Position numbers and translations under genes: made by a program
The notes under the pieces: model-generated
The model's input: only the letters and a program-made list of their open reading frames with translations
Told to the model about the DNA's origin: nothing
The model's database searches: none
Part shown: piece after piece, positions 38,412 through 49,623 of the stretch
Layout: each line of letters opens with the position of its first letter
Numbering within the stretch: position 1 is the stretch's first letter
From: Cenococcum geophilum 1.58
Lineage: Eukaryota > Ascomycota > Dothideomycetes > Gloniales > Gloniaceae
Assembly (NCBI GenBank): GCA_001692895.1
Contig: KV748199.1
Span: 620,001-684,000, forward strand
Direction of reading: 5' to 3'
Length of the DNA stretch: 64,000 nt

Positions 38412-38611
38412 GCAGTCTCTTTAAGCTTAGTAATATATACGTAATAGGTTATATAATAGCGCGCGGGCCATTATATAGATACCTTCTTAGGGCCCTTAAG
38501 CCCCTAAGATTCTTCCTTATAGAGTATTTTTTCTATTTTTTTCTATTAGCCTACTTAGCGTCTAATAAATTATCTATAAATTAATATATAGATCGTTAGT
38601 ACCCCCTAACA
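38412..38611 (+). repeat. Remainder of the copia 3' LTR
   Basis: Continues 30403-30426 after removal of element C; ends CCCCCTAACA at 38611. Confidence 0.45.
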
Positions 38612-39179
38612 AAAAATTTAACCAAAGTTTATAAGTAATAAGCCAATCAATTAACCTAAAGCTTTAATTTAGAGCTTTATTATATAGACTTTGATTAAAT
38701 ATATATAGAGATAAGGTTTTCTAAAGGGAGACCTTTTAGGACCCCCCTATATAGAGCATTTACTTAATTTAAAAGTAGTAGTAAAATTAAGGCGCCTTAG
38801 TTACTACTAGGTAAAGATTTATTATAGTGGCTAAGGCGCTCTACTTAAGCTAGGCTTAAAGATTATATTAATTATAGATCTAGTATATATTTAGACTATA
38901 GAGCATTAATATAGAGCCCTCTACGTAGAATCTAATATAGTAGATTATAATTATAACTTAAAGCTTTATTGACCCGAGGTATAAGTGGTCTATACTTTTA
39001 GGTCTTAGAATTTAAACTTTACTAAGCCAGCTTCTAATTAGTTAGAAATAAAACCTTATAGTAACTTTTAGTAGAATCTACGTAATAAATATTAAAATAT
39101 TATAAACATTAAAATATCCTAGTATTGCACCTTCCTTTTTATTAATACCTCTATTATTACTACTATATACATTATAAAC
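38612..39179. other. AT-rich RIP-mutated sequence, unassigned
   Basis: No coding frame or terminal repeat seen, apart from GGCGCCTTAG near 38789 and TAAGGCGCTC near 38833, which could pair as a stem. It may be the 5' non-coding part of the Helitron that follows. Confidence 0.3.
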
Positions 39180-40391
39180 ATAGCAGATCCTACTGTAATT
39201 AAGTGTAGTAGATGCCATATCTATAAGCCCCGCCTTAACTTTATTAAAGATAGCCCTTTAAAGAAGCTTTTAAAGCTCTACTAGTTATATTAGTTAAAGG
39301 CGCGCCTTCTCTATATATTACTTCTACTTCTGCTTACTTTCCTAGATCTTTAAATATAATTTAAATAAGTAGAGAGCTCTTATAGAGCTAGATTCTACTA
39401 CTAAGACTTATCCTATAAAGCGCTAGCGAACTACTCTACCTAAAAACGATACTAAAATACCTTTCTGCCTTGCGGCTAGAATAGCTAAAATACCCCTTAA
39501 ATAGCTTAACGGTAGAAGATAATTAGGGTAATATAACGGGAGTACTATATTCTTAATTAGTGGGGTAAAGCTTACTTACCTACTCCTTTGCTATATACTA
39601 TAGATAAAGCTCTATATAGTAGAAGAGGTACTCTAAATAGCCTAAATATGTCCTTACTAGAACTAGCTTCTATACTTACTCTATTACCAATATCTACTCT
39701 AACTACAGCTATATTACTACCCGTTTTAGCCATTGATTAGGAGCGAATTAAGAAGTTTAGGAGTATACTATAGGCTAAACGTATAGAGACGTGTAGTTGT
39801 TATAGGAAGCGGTAGTTCTAAATGGGCCTAGCTATAGATAGTAATAATATAGGTATATATAAAGCCTGTATTAAGGACGCCGATAGCCTTAAGGATCTAA
39901 CTCTTTCTCCCCTATTTAGTGAAAGTAATAGGCTTAATCTAGGGCCTATTCCTAGCTTTCTACCTATACTTACTGCGGTAGAGAAGCTTCTAATTACGCG
40001 CGTATACGTTTATCTATAAGTCGTACGTATATGCGGCTAGTAATATTACTATACTGGCTATATTTACTACTTTGGCTAAAATATACTAAAGACTTAGAGG
40101 TAGCTACTATGGCTATCTATTAAACTTAATATACTAGTTATAAGGCCTACGGTAGTAGAGGGTAGTAAATACCTAAGTTAGTAGTTTACTAAGCGGTATA
40201 CTATAAGGCGCTTTGCTATTACTATAGCTTTACTTTCTAAAGGTTAATTATTTTAATTATTATAATGTTAAAATATATAGTACCTGGCTTACTAGCTTAC
40301 CTAAAAATAGCTCTATATTAGATTAGCTACCTTATATTAATAAGTTAGAGTTAGATTCTAGTGGCCTAATAGCTTACCTTACTACTCCTAT
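39180..40391 (+). pseudogene. Helitron Rep-helicase, N-terminal part
   Basis: A plus-strand frame opens with a Cys-pair segment (CSRCHIYKPRLNF, about 39206-39245). At 39822-40019 is the stretch shared by fungal Helitron proteins, NLGPIPSFLPILTAVEKLLI, and just after it the start of the helicase-like Rep domain (AASNITILAIF..., about 40040). It is cut at 40391 by element D. Helitron Rep-Hel proteins nick and transfer one DNA strand in rolling-circle transposition. This copy is dead. Confidence 0.65.
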
Positions 40392-40717
40392 TGTTAGCGA
40401 CTTAATTAATTAAAGTATAAGTACGGTAAAAGGGACGCGTAAGCCTATATAAATAGTAGTCTATAAATAAGAATCTAAAGCTAAGGAAAGAAAAGGAGAA
40501 GAAGAGTAGCGCCGCTTAATGTTTTATAAGATCTTCGCGTTACATAACCGCAATATGCGGCAATCTGTGGCAACTTGCTAGTATAAAGTTCTGCTAAGTT
40601 CTGCTAACTAAGTTCTGCTAAGTTCTGCTAACTAAGTTCTGCTAAGTTTTGCTAACTAAGTTTTACTAATTAAGTTCTGCTAACTAAGTTCTGCCATTTC
40701 CTGCCAGTGCCGTAATA
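40392..40717 (-). repeat. 3' LTR of element D
   Basis: 326 bp, TGTTAGCGACTTAATT...GCCGTAATA on the plus strand; includes a variable array of AAGTTCTGCTAACT units at about 40577-40697. Confidence 0.85.
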
Positions 40718-40789
40718 TAACCCCCCCCCCCCCCCTTAGTAAAGCCTACCCTTAGGCTTTATATATCCGTATTACTCCTATAGGGCATT

Positions 40790-43700
40790 CTTATCTTTAT
40801 ATTCTTCCGGTAGCCTATTGTCTTTACTATACTAGCACTCTATTTACTTATCTAGATACTTTATGGGTCTTAGTTTATTAGGGTAATAGCTATAGAATTT
40901 TTAAAGCTTATAGGGACTGCTAATAAAGTTCTATATAGGGTACTAAGTAGGATTTAGGTTATAGCCTTTCTAACTAATATAGTATTTTAGCGTTCTCCTT
41001 ACTAGTTTATAGGCTAGTATTTCTTTAATTTCCTATTTATTATCGCTATTAACTTAAATCGGTAGGGGGGGTTATTCTTTTATCCGGGTAATAGGTCGTT
41101 CGCGGCTTTATATAACTTATCTAGTAAGAAAACAGGGTAAACCTTTATTAAATCCGGGAGCTTTACTTTATATAAGTTACCCCTCTTCTTAAGGACCTTA
41201 TATAGTCCTGCTATCTAATAGTCTAGCTTATGGCTAGGTTGTCTTATCTTTTAGTTCTTTATTATAACCTAGACTATATTACCTACAGTAAAGTTAGGCT
41301 TACGCCTATACTTATTTATCTACTATTCTATTAATTTTTAGGCCTTTTCTAGATTTGCGTGGGCTACCGTCTAGGCTTTTAAGCGCTTAGCGTACTACTA
41401 GGCTTTCTTATAAGATAGTTTTTCGTATATAGTTTGGGGTCCTTTTAGTTTTTTCTAGTTAAAGCTAGTATAGGGTAAGTAGCCTATTTTTAGTTAAATA
41501 GGGGCAAATCCAGTAAAGTTATGGGGTAGAGTCGCCTAGGTATAGTCTATAAGGGGTAGCAGTTTAGCCTAGTTATCTTAAAAGTAGTTAATAAAGGGCC
41601 AGAGCCTCTAATTTAGGTATTAGTTTATAATCTCTGTCTAACCGTCTATTTAGGGGTAATATGTTATAGAAAGCTTTAACTTAATGCCTAGGATCTAGGT
41701 AAACTCGTTCTAGAAGGCTAATATAAACTATAGCCCGCGATTAGAGACGATAGTATTTAGTAGTCCATAAATTTAGTAGACGTAGTAGATATACAGTTAG
41801 GCCGCCTCTTTAGTATCGATATTCTTATAATAGGGAATTAAGAATAGGCACTTACTAAAGCGGTTAACTAAAATTATAACTATATTATATCCGTTACGGT
41901 CTAGAGGCAGTTTATAGAAATTTATAGAGATATACTGTTAAGGGCGTTCTAGTATCGGAAGGGGTTTTAATAGTCCTAGGGTCTTATCTCGTGGAATTAT
42001 AAACCTACGGCAACCGTACATAACGGTCGATATTTATAGCTATTTTAGACCAGTAGTAACAGTCACCAATAATCTTATAGGTCTTATTTTTTCTAGGATA
42101 GGCCGTAAAGACCTGGTTATATACTTTGGCGATAAATTAAGTCCGTAAATTCTGTTTCTTTACCACTACTAGCTGTACCTAATACTTAAGCAGTCTATTT
42201 TTAAGAGACTATAGGCTAGTAGTATCCTTTGCCTTTTTACGGTACTCCTGTAGAAAAGGGGCCATACGGTTTACCTATAGTAGTTTATTAATAAAGTTAA
42301 GTTCTATAGAGTTTATATAGTATATCTCGGCTTCTAAAGATCCTATACTTAGTTCTACCCGTATTTAAGGGTTAAGGTGCTTTATCTATAGTAGCATCTA
42401 GGTTTATAATAAGATCTTTACGGCTATCTAGTTATTTAGGTCCTATTTACGCCTTATAAGGGTATCCGCACGGTTAGTAGCGCCTAGCCTATATATAATT
42501 AGGAAGTTAAACTAGAATAGGGTAGCCGCCTAGCGCACTTACCGCGCCGTAAGGGCTTTGGTTGTTATAAAGTACTCTAGGGCCTTATAATCCGAAACTA
42601 CTTAAATAGACTTAGGGGTCCCTTCTAGCTATACGCGCTAGTGCTAAAAGCTAGAGATAATAGCTAGCATTTTCTTATCGTAGATAGGGTAGTTCAGCTC
42701 AGTATCTACTAAAGTCTTTAAGTAGTATATAATAGGGTACTATTCTCCATCTAGTTGCTTCTGGGGGAAAATGCCTGCTACTATACTATTTAAGGAGTTG
42801 GTTTCTAGCCTTAAGGGCCATTCTAGGTAAAAGTGGGCGAGTAAGGGGGCGGAGACTAGCCGTTTCTTAAGCTTATTAAAGGCCTGCCTACATGCAGTAT
42901 TAAAGTAAAAGGGGTAGTTCTTTTAGGTAAGGCGGCTAAGAGGCCAAGTAATTCTACTATAATTCTTAATAAAGCGTCGGTAGAAGTTATAGAAGCCTAA
43001 GAATAACTATATCCCTTTTACGGTCCGTAATGGTTCCCACTAATTAATTATGGCCGTCTTTTCCAGGTCTGCCTTAATTTCGTTTATACTAATAATAAAC
43101 CTTAGGTACTTTATACGCTTTATACTAAATTTTAACTTCTTAATATTAGCCTAGAGGCTAGCCTTATAGAGCCGTTATAGGACCTTATAGACATGCTCCT
43201 CGTATTCTAACTCGTTCTTAGAGTAAATTATAATATTATCTAGGTAGGCCGTATAGAAGTTATTAAGGTAGTTAAAGAGTATATTGTTTATATATCGTTA
43301 GTACGTAGCCAGTCCGTTAGTTAGTCTAAAAGAAAGTACTTTATACTTATATAATCTATATTAAGTCCGAAATATAGTAAGATCTATAAATTTAGGGTTT
43401 ATCCTAATTTGGTAGAAAGCCTAATAGATATTAAGCTTTATAAATACCTTAGCTCTATTTATTTAGGCCAGTGTCTTATTAAGTAGGGGTAGCGGATAAC
43501 GGTCTTTATGGGTTATATTATTAAGCTTATGGTAGTTAATATAGAAACAAAGTCCTCCGTTTAGCTTTTTAGTAAAGAGAATAAAGGAGGTAAAAAGGGC
43601 CTAGCTAGGCTTAATAAACCCTTTTACTAGGTTATTAATAAGGTACTACTTAGTAGCCTATAGTTCGGCAATAGATTATTTACAAAGGGGGGTATAGCTA

Positions 43701-44750
43701 AGGATGTTTTTCTTGTCTAGCTTAATCTTAATCTTATAGTTATATAGTTAATAGGGTGGAAGTATATTGGATACTACCTTAGAGAATATATCTTTAAACT
43801 TTTAGTACCGATAGGGTAGTTTCTATTCTACTAGCTCCTTATCTATAAGTTTATTTTCCTTTTCCCTAATTATTTGATTAATTTTATATAAGCTGGTAGT
43901 AAAGGCGACGGTGTTATATTAGACTAAGTTTTGGTAAAATCCTATAGCGCTAATATAGCAGATATTAACTAGTGGGAGGTCCGTAGGTTTCTTTACAGAC
44001 TTTTATTAGGCCGTATTTTGCGATATAACGTTTATAACCTTTCTTAGCTTATATTTTATTTTCTATAAGCTATCCTTTCGGTCTATTAGTTTAGTATAGC
44101 GTCTAGTATTTCCAGACTTCCTTTATAGCTGCGTAGGGCCTAAGTTCTTTATAGGGGACTTAGGTATGTTACTACTAACTTCCTTAGTCTTTAGTGCGGG
44201 TAGTATAATATAGGTAGTCTAGGGGCGGCGTAGTATACAGACCTATTATAGATTAAGCTGTATATCTTTCTTAAAGGCCTAGTCCCTATATATAGCGTTA
44301 GCCTAGTAAATAGTATTTATCTAGGGCCTTATAAGGTTCTCTATTATAATACTAATTTCTTTTATAAAGGAAGGAGTTAGGGGTAGAGTTTTAGGCTAGA
44401 TAAGACGTTTATTTTATATATTTAGTTATAAGCCGAAATAGGCTAGCTATTTTCTCCCTAAAATTATATTATAGCTTTTAAGGTCCGTAATAAGGAAGGG
44501 GATATTATATTACCTTCGTTTATTAATACAAAGGTAAATCCGCAAGATAGTTATAATAGGTGGCCCTATCTATTCATTATATCCGTAAATAGAAATTAGT
44601 TTAGGCAGTTCTTCCAAAGGTATATTTAAAAAGTTAGCTAGTTTTATAGCGCACTTTATATTAATTAAGGTAAAGGTATTTACTCCTAAGTTAGTTAAAG
44701 CAGAGGTTAAAACTTAATATTTATTGCAGAATAAAGTATAAGGGATAGTG
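40790..44750 (-). pseudogene. Element D pol
   Basis: Right to left: protease region (about 44750-44000), reverse transcriptase about 43700-43100 (YLDNIIIYSKNELE region near 43245-43200), RNase H about 42900-42450 (ELNYPIYDKKMLAI near 42690-42650; VVSDYKALEYF near 42600-42570), integrase about 42150-41300, and a C-terminal chromodomain-like segment (KYYISQKGYN...NFISSPYKLQKFY in two blocks, about 40970-40880). Stops in all domains. Confidence 0.7.
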
Positions 44751-44762
44751 TAGCTTCTTTTA

Positions 44763-46218
44763 CAGTCGTTTAAGAAATATCGGTAACTTGCTTAGGACGC
44801 AAAAGAACCGCATCGCACCCCACCAAAATTTGTAGGAGGGGCTATTTTTTTATTTTAACTACCTATAATGCGTTAACTACCTACTGCAAGGGCCTAAATA
44901 TTGAAGGTAGTGCGTTACCTGGTTAAGTTAATTGTATAGAAGTTTTGGTGTTTGGAATATTGATAGGCTAAAGTTATAAAAGCTAGGTAAAGGTAGGAGG
45001 ACTATAGCTTTAGAATAAGGTCAGTATACTAGTTAGAATTAAGTCTCTAATTAAAGTTTAAGTAATTGAGATAGTATTTATCTATTAATCTATAATATAT
45101 CCTGCCTCTTAGAAGTGGGCTCTTGCGTACGTACTATATACTTAACTAATAGCAAAATGTAAGAAGCTCTTAAAGCTCTTAAAGTCCTTAACCAGCCGCT
45201 GGTTTCTTCTAATCTAAGCCTTAATATTATTGAATGTAGCCTTAATAGGATTGTAGTCTGGCGAGTATGGTGGTAGGAATTTTAGTAAGACGCTATGCTG
45301 CTTACAAAGCTCTCGAAGCTATGTCGATTTATAGATTGCCGCGTTTTTAAAAATAAGGACTAATCTTAGCCCTAGATAAGGTGAATAATAAGGTAGTACC
45401 TGCTCCTCTATAAAGGCTTTAAATATCGTAGAGGTAATAGAGCCTTAAAAGATAAGGTAGCTAAGATATCCGTTAACTGCTAATGCTGGTAGGATGCTCT
45501 ACCTCTCTAACCTCTTAAGCGGGCGTGATATACCATATATAGTCCCTTTTGGTAACTAGCCGTACTTCCTATTACCAGTCCTCTTATTTACCGTTGACTT
45601 ATTAAGAAATATAAGCTGCTTTACTGTCTAGCTCTTTTAGATACTAATCTAGGCGTTACGGAGGAGGCTGCTCCTCTTAGCCGCCTAAGCTCTAACTGTC
45701 TTCCGTAACTAGCGGTTCCTCTTAAGGATATTATAAATAGTTACAGTAGAGACTTAAGCGTTAAACTTGTTAAATAGGAAAGCCTGCATCTTATTTAAAT
45801 ACGCGGTCGGCTGGTCTTTAAGGAAGTTAAGAAGCCTCTAGAGAATAAAACCAGTTAGCAAAAAGCTTAACACTATGACGTAATATATTACCATTTCTTA
45901 GTAAGGTAGTAGAGCTCTTGGTTATCTAGGGACAATAGTAAAAGGAGCGTACGGTTCGCCCTAAATATTAAGGTTTAATCGCATCTTATAAATCGTCTTC
46001 TTGGCCACCTTTATAGCCTCTATAATAGCTAGTACCGCCTTATTAGCTTTAATACGAATCCTAATTCTATGAACAACTTTATCTAAAAGGCGGCGGCCCA
46101 TAATAACGTTAATTGTGGTGGTTAAAATCGAAAGAATTGCCCCTTATATAAATTTTGGTGGGGTGTAATGCGGCTCTTTCGCGTTTTAAGCGAGTTACCG
46201 ATATTTCTTAAACGATTA
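44763..46218 (-). mobile_element. Tc1/mariner element inside D
   Basis: 1,456 bp with inverted repeats of about 65-70 bp (left CAGTCGTTTAAGAAATATCG; right end is its complement, mutated at CAG to TAA). TA target duplications are at 44761-44762 and 46219-46220. The inner part of the repeats keeps CACCCCACCAAAATTT on both sides. The length fits a complete Tc1/mariner element with one transposase gene. Confidence 0.85.
45130..46090 (-). pseudogene. Tc1/mariner DDE transposase
   Basis: The frame ends with the hallmark LKFLPPYSPDYNPIKATFNN (about 45290-45225). The first catalytic region reads LIFLNKSTVNKRTG (about 45620-45580) and the second LVLIFKNAAIYKST (about 45365-45320). At the three acidic catalytic positions I read Asn, Lys and Lys where Asp, Asp and Asp/Glu are expected, besides internal stops, so it cannot be active. 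GAN-to-AAN changes fit RIP. Confidence 0.78.
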
Positions 46219-46696
46219 TACTAACTAGCTAACCTAGATTAATATATAACATATTAATCCCTTTTAACCTTAAAGAGGAGTCTTTCTCTAAGGTTCCTCT
46301 TTTTCTAACTCTGTACTATTATCTTAAATTAATAAGACCTTATTTGTCTTTACCGCTATTAAGCAGTCCTTTATAAAGTAGTTTTTTTAGCCGTATAAAA
46401 AGTAAGCTCCTTAATTACTAAGTACCTATTTACGGGGGTTGCTATATATAGGCCGAGCATTAGCTAGGCCTATAGTAGGACTAGCTGCGCGGCTTACTGC
46501 TAGATTAATAGCGGGCTATATAGCTAGTGCTATAGGAGTTATAGATTATGCTAAGGCACTATAAGCCGTTCTTAGAGTGCCTATAGTCTGATTTAAAGAG
46601 TCTCTAGCTTTATACCGCTTAGATTATACTTTAATTTAATAGAGGCCTTAGTTAATAGCTAAGCACTAGTCCATAAGTTCCTTTAGCGTCTATATA

Positions 46697-46908
46697 TATA
46701 ACGGCTTGAACTATTAAACAAATGCCTTAGTAGAGACTTAAATAAACGCTTACAAAGATAAAGCGAACGAATACTGTATTACGAAGATATTAAGCTAAGG
46801 AGAAGAAGGAGAGGTATGTATAGGAGGGAGAGATATACTATATACTTATTAAGGCGCCAAGCCCTTAAACAAACCCCTAACTAGGTAACGAGCCCTAGCG
46901 CCGTCACA
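46697..46908 (-). repeat. 3' LTR of element E
   Basis: 212 bp, TGTGACGGCGCTAGGG...CCGTTATA on the minus strand. Confidence 0.83.
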
Positions 46909-46999
46909 TCACCCCCCCTTTAAAAAAAAGCCTGCCCTTAGGCTTTGTTCTCTAGGTATCTATATACCTTATATACAGCAAATAGATTAAATTTCACCC

Positions 47000-48012
47000 C
47001 TTTATAACTAATGAATCTCCTTATCTATATCTAAATCCGATTCTAATTCAAATTCCTAATTATAGGTAGCCAGATCGCGGAGAGCCTATTTTTAGAGAGC
47101 CTAGTTATAGTCGCGGAGGGCTATTACACTAATCTGCTTCTTAAACGGCTCTAGCAGACACTCTTTAACCTAGTGGTTATATACACTATAGCGTACGCAA
47201 CGTCCTTCCAATCTATATTATGCTTAGTAAGCTAGTAATATAGATTAAGCGCGACCTATAAGGGAGCTAGTAGATTATAGAGGTATAGATTAGGGGCTAG
47301 GGGCGTTAATTACGTTAATTCCAATAGTACTAATATCCATAGGTTCCGATCCACGTTGGTAGTTACCGTTGCTAGAAGATTATACTATAGAATAAGAAGA
47401 CAATCGGCCCGCTAGCTGTTAAACAATTTAAACAAAATTAGGGTATTTTTGCGGTAGGTTAAGCTGCTAATTAAGCCTATTACGGATAGTGAAGCTCAGC
47501 CCGTTCCTAAATATCGATATCTTATTAATATCCAGCTAATTCTACCTACGTGCCTCGTATAGAACGCGTTTAAATTTTAATATATAGGTCGGTACTAAAT
47601 TAAGACCTTGCCGTAGGGATAGTAGCTTATCTTCCGCCTCTTAAACCTTGTTCAGATTATTATAGACCCGCGCTAACTAATTAAGAATTATATTATAATC
47701 CTATATATTTAACTTTTTTCCCTGTCCGAGCTAGGGGAGAACCATTACTTATACGCTGCTATTAAGATTTAAGTATACGTAGTAGAACTGCGCAACTATA
47801 TCGCCAATAGCCGCACCGTTAACCCGTAGCTTGGCCTTAATTAATAGCAGCCAGGTGTCAAACATAGAAGATTGCCCGTTAAACTTTTCTAAATTAGGAA
47901 AGGAGGGTTTCGGTTAGGAGGGGGTGGTAGAGGTAAAACGTAAAAATTAAATCTCCGCTTGCAGGTGCGCAATCTAGTTCTATAAGCTTTTGAAAGCCTA
48001 CTGCGGATCTAT
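47000..48012 (-). pseudogene. Element E Gag with one zinc knuckle
   Basis: The likely start is an ATA at 48012 that would have been ATG before RIP. The frame continues GluAsp-poor and Gln-rich into a classic Gag core, KFNGQSSMFDTWLLLIKAKL (about 47890-47830). About 200 codons later comes a CCHC knuckle reading CVRYSVYNH-VKEC (about 47203-47162) with the second Cys changed to Tyr. No protease, RT or integrase sequence fits between the LTRs. Gag supplies the particle; replication enzymes would have to come from another element such as D. Confidence 0.65.
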
Positions 48013-48124
48013 TATAATAGAAAATAAGATAAAAAAGAAAAACATAAGCTTAGGGTAACCTAAGACCTTAAACCTAGGAACCTAAAATACTACAGCCTAC
48101 GTCTAACTGGGGAGCTTAATATAA

Positions 48125-48336
48125 TATAACGGCTCGAACTATTAAACAAATGCCTTAGTAGAGACTTAAATAAACGCTTATAAAGATAAAGCGGACGAAT
48201 GCTGTATTACGAAGATATTAAGCTAAGGAGAAGAAGGAGAGGTATATACAGGAGGGAGAGACATACTATGTACTTGTTGAGGCGCTAAGCCCTTAGACGA
48301 ACCCCTAGCTAGGTAATGAGCCCTAGCGCCGTCACA
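48125..48336 (-). repeat. 5' LTR of element E
   Basis: 212 bp, same length as the 3' LTR; TSD ATATA follows at 48337. Confidence 0.83.
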
Positions 48337-48341
48337 ATATA

Positions 48342-49264
48342 GTAGTAGAAACTAGTAGTACGGCCCGCTATAAGTCTAGGGTAAGCTTATTAAATAGGTC
48401 TAGTATTAGATCTTTCTAGGGAATTTAGGCCTAACTAGCTAGGTGCAAAAAGCGGGTCTAAAAGGCTAAGAATATCTCTATCATTTTATGTTTAGGCTTT
48501 TATAATTAAGCCGAGCGTTCTATACTTTAAAGGGGTCCTTATAGATAGAAGATAGGTAAATAATTATCTCTTTTCTAGAGAGGAAGGGATCTACTAAGTC
48601 CTATATATATCGCGGATATAGGTACGTCTATATATCCCTACTAGTGCGGCTAAAGACGTAAGCTATTTTAGCTTAAGTAGTAGGAAAGTAGTCCGCATTA
48701 ACTTTAAGCTTATCCTATAATTAAAGCTTCTAATTATTAAATATAGGGTTAGTTCCATCTATAAGTAACAAGGGGTCTACGACCTTTATAGACTGCGTTA
48801 ATACTAATACTATATATTAGGCTAGGGCCTTAAGGACTATAGTAAGTCTCTAGGTGTCTAATAACTTATCGCTAGGTATAGGGGGTTCTCTAGCTTTAAG
48901 TAACTCTTAAAGTCGTTTAATTTCGGTATTAACTGCTATAAGCTCTACCTAGGAGTTTAAGTTAGTTATTATTTTACTATTGGAGGTATTTAAGGGTCTT
49001 ACAGCTGCTTTACTAGCTACTATACTTCTTAGTATAGTAGTAGGGGTATTAGGTAATTCTGGGTAATTCCTTTAGAGGTTCTGGTCTATATATATTCTTT
49101 AGGTTATATTATATATATCCTTATCCTATTCTTAGGGTCCTATTTTATTCTTATTATTCCGGTAATATTATTTAGGGTCTATTACTGTGTCCTTATCCTA
49201 TTTATAATCCGTAAATATATTTAAGTTCCTTCTTAGGAAAAAAGGGTAGTTAAGCTTTAGATAA
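48342..49264 (-). pseudogene. Element D gag, N-terminal part (rest at 46221-46691)
   Basis: Between the D 5' LTR and element E the minus strand holds a degraded Gag frame. It resumes left of E, with a zinc knuckle (GAYFLYGQKNHFIKDC-type, Cys partly Tyr, about 46410-46350), and is then cut by the mariner copy at 46218. The exact start was not resolved. Confidence 0.5.
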
Positions 49265-49618
49265 TGTTAGCGACTTAGTTAATTAAGGTATAAGTATAGT
49301 AAAAGGGACGCGTAAGCCTATATAAATAGTAGTCTATAAACAAGAATCTAAAGCTAGAAAAAGGAAAGGAGAAGAAGAGTAGCGCTGCTTAATGTTTTAT
49401 AAGATCTTCGCGTCACGTGACCGCAATATACGGCAATCTATGGCAACTTGCTAGTGCGAAGTTCTGCTAAGTTCTGCTAACTAAGTTCTGCTAACTAAGT
49501 TCTGCTAAGTTCTGCTAACTAAGTTCTACTAAGTTCTGCTAATTAAGTTCTACTAACCAAGTTCTACTAACTAAGTTCTACTAACTAAGTTCTACTATTT
49601 CCTACTAGTGCCATAATA
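49265..49618 (-). repeat. 5' LTR of element D
   Basis: 354 bp; same LTR as 40392-40717 but 28 bp longer because the AAGTTCTGCTAACT array (about 49452-49589) has more units. Confidence 0.85.
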
Positions 49619-49623
49619 CCTAT

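Larger units (their letters stand above)
46697..48336 (-). mobile_element. Small gag-only LTR retrotransposon E
   Basis: 1,640 bp with two 212-bp LTRs (48125-48336 5', 46697-46908 3') and TSD ATATA (46692-46696 and 48337-48341). A purine tract (AAAAAAAAGGGGGGG-like on the minus strand, about 46911-46929) precedes the 3' LTR. The 1.2-kb interior encodes only a Gag-like protein. The LTRs differ at few sites, and RIP is lighter than in host D, suggesting a later arrival. Confidence 0.83.
40392..49618 (-). mobile_element. Complete Gypsy (chromovirus) element D with two insertions
   Basis: Minus-strand element: 5' LTR 49265-49618, 3' LTR 40392-40717, TSD CCTAT (40387-40391 and 49619-49623), and a poly-purine run (G-rich on the minus strand, about 40719-40737) next to the 3' LTR. 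It contains a Tc1/mariner copy (44763-46218) and LTR element E (46697-48336); without them it is about 6.1 kb. It is inserted in the Helitron gene. Confidence 0.87.
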
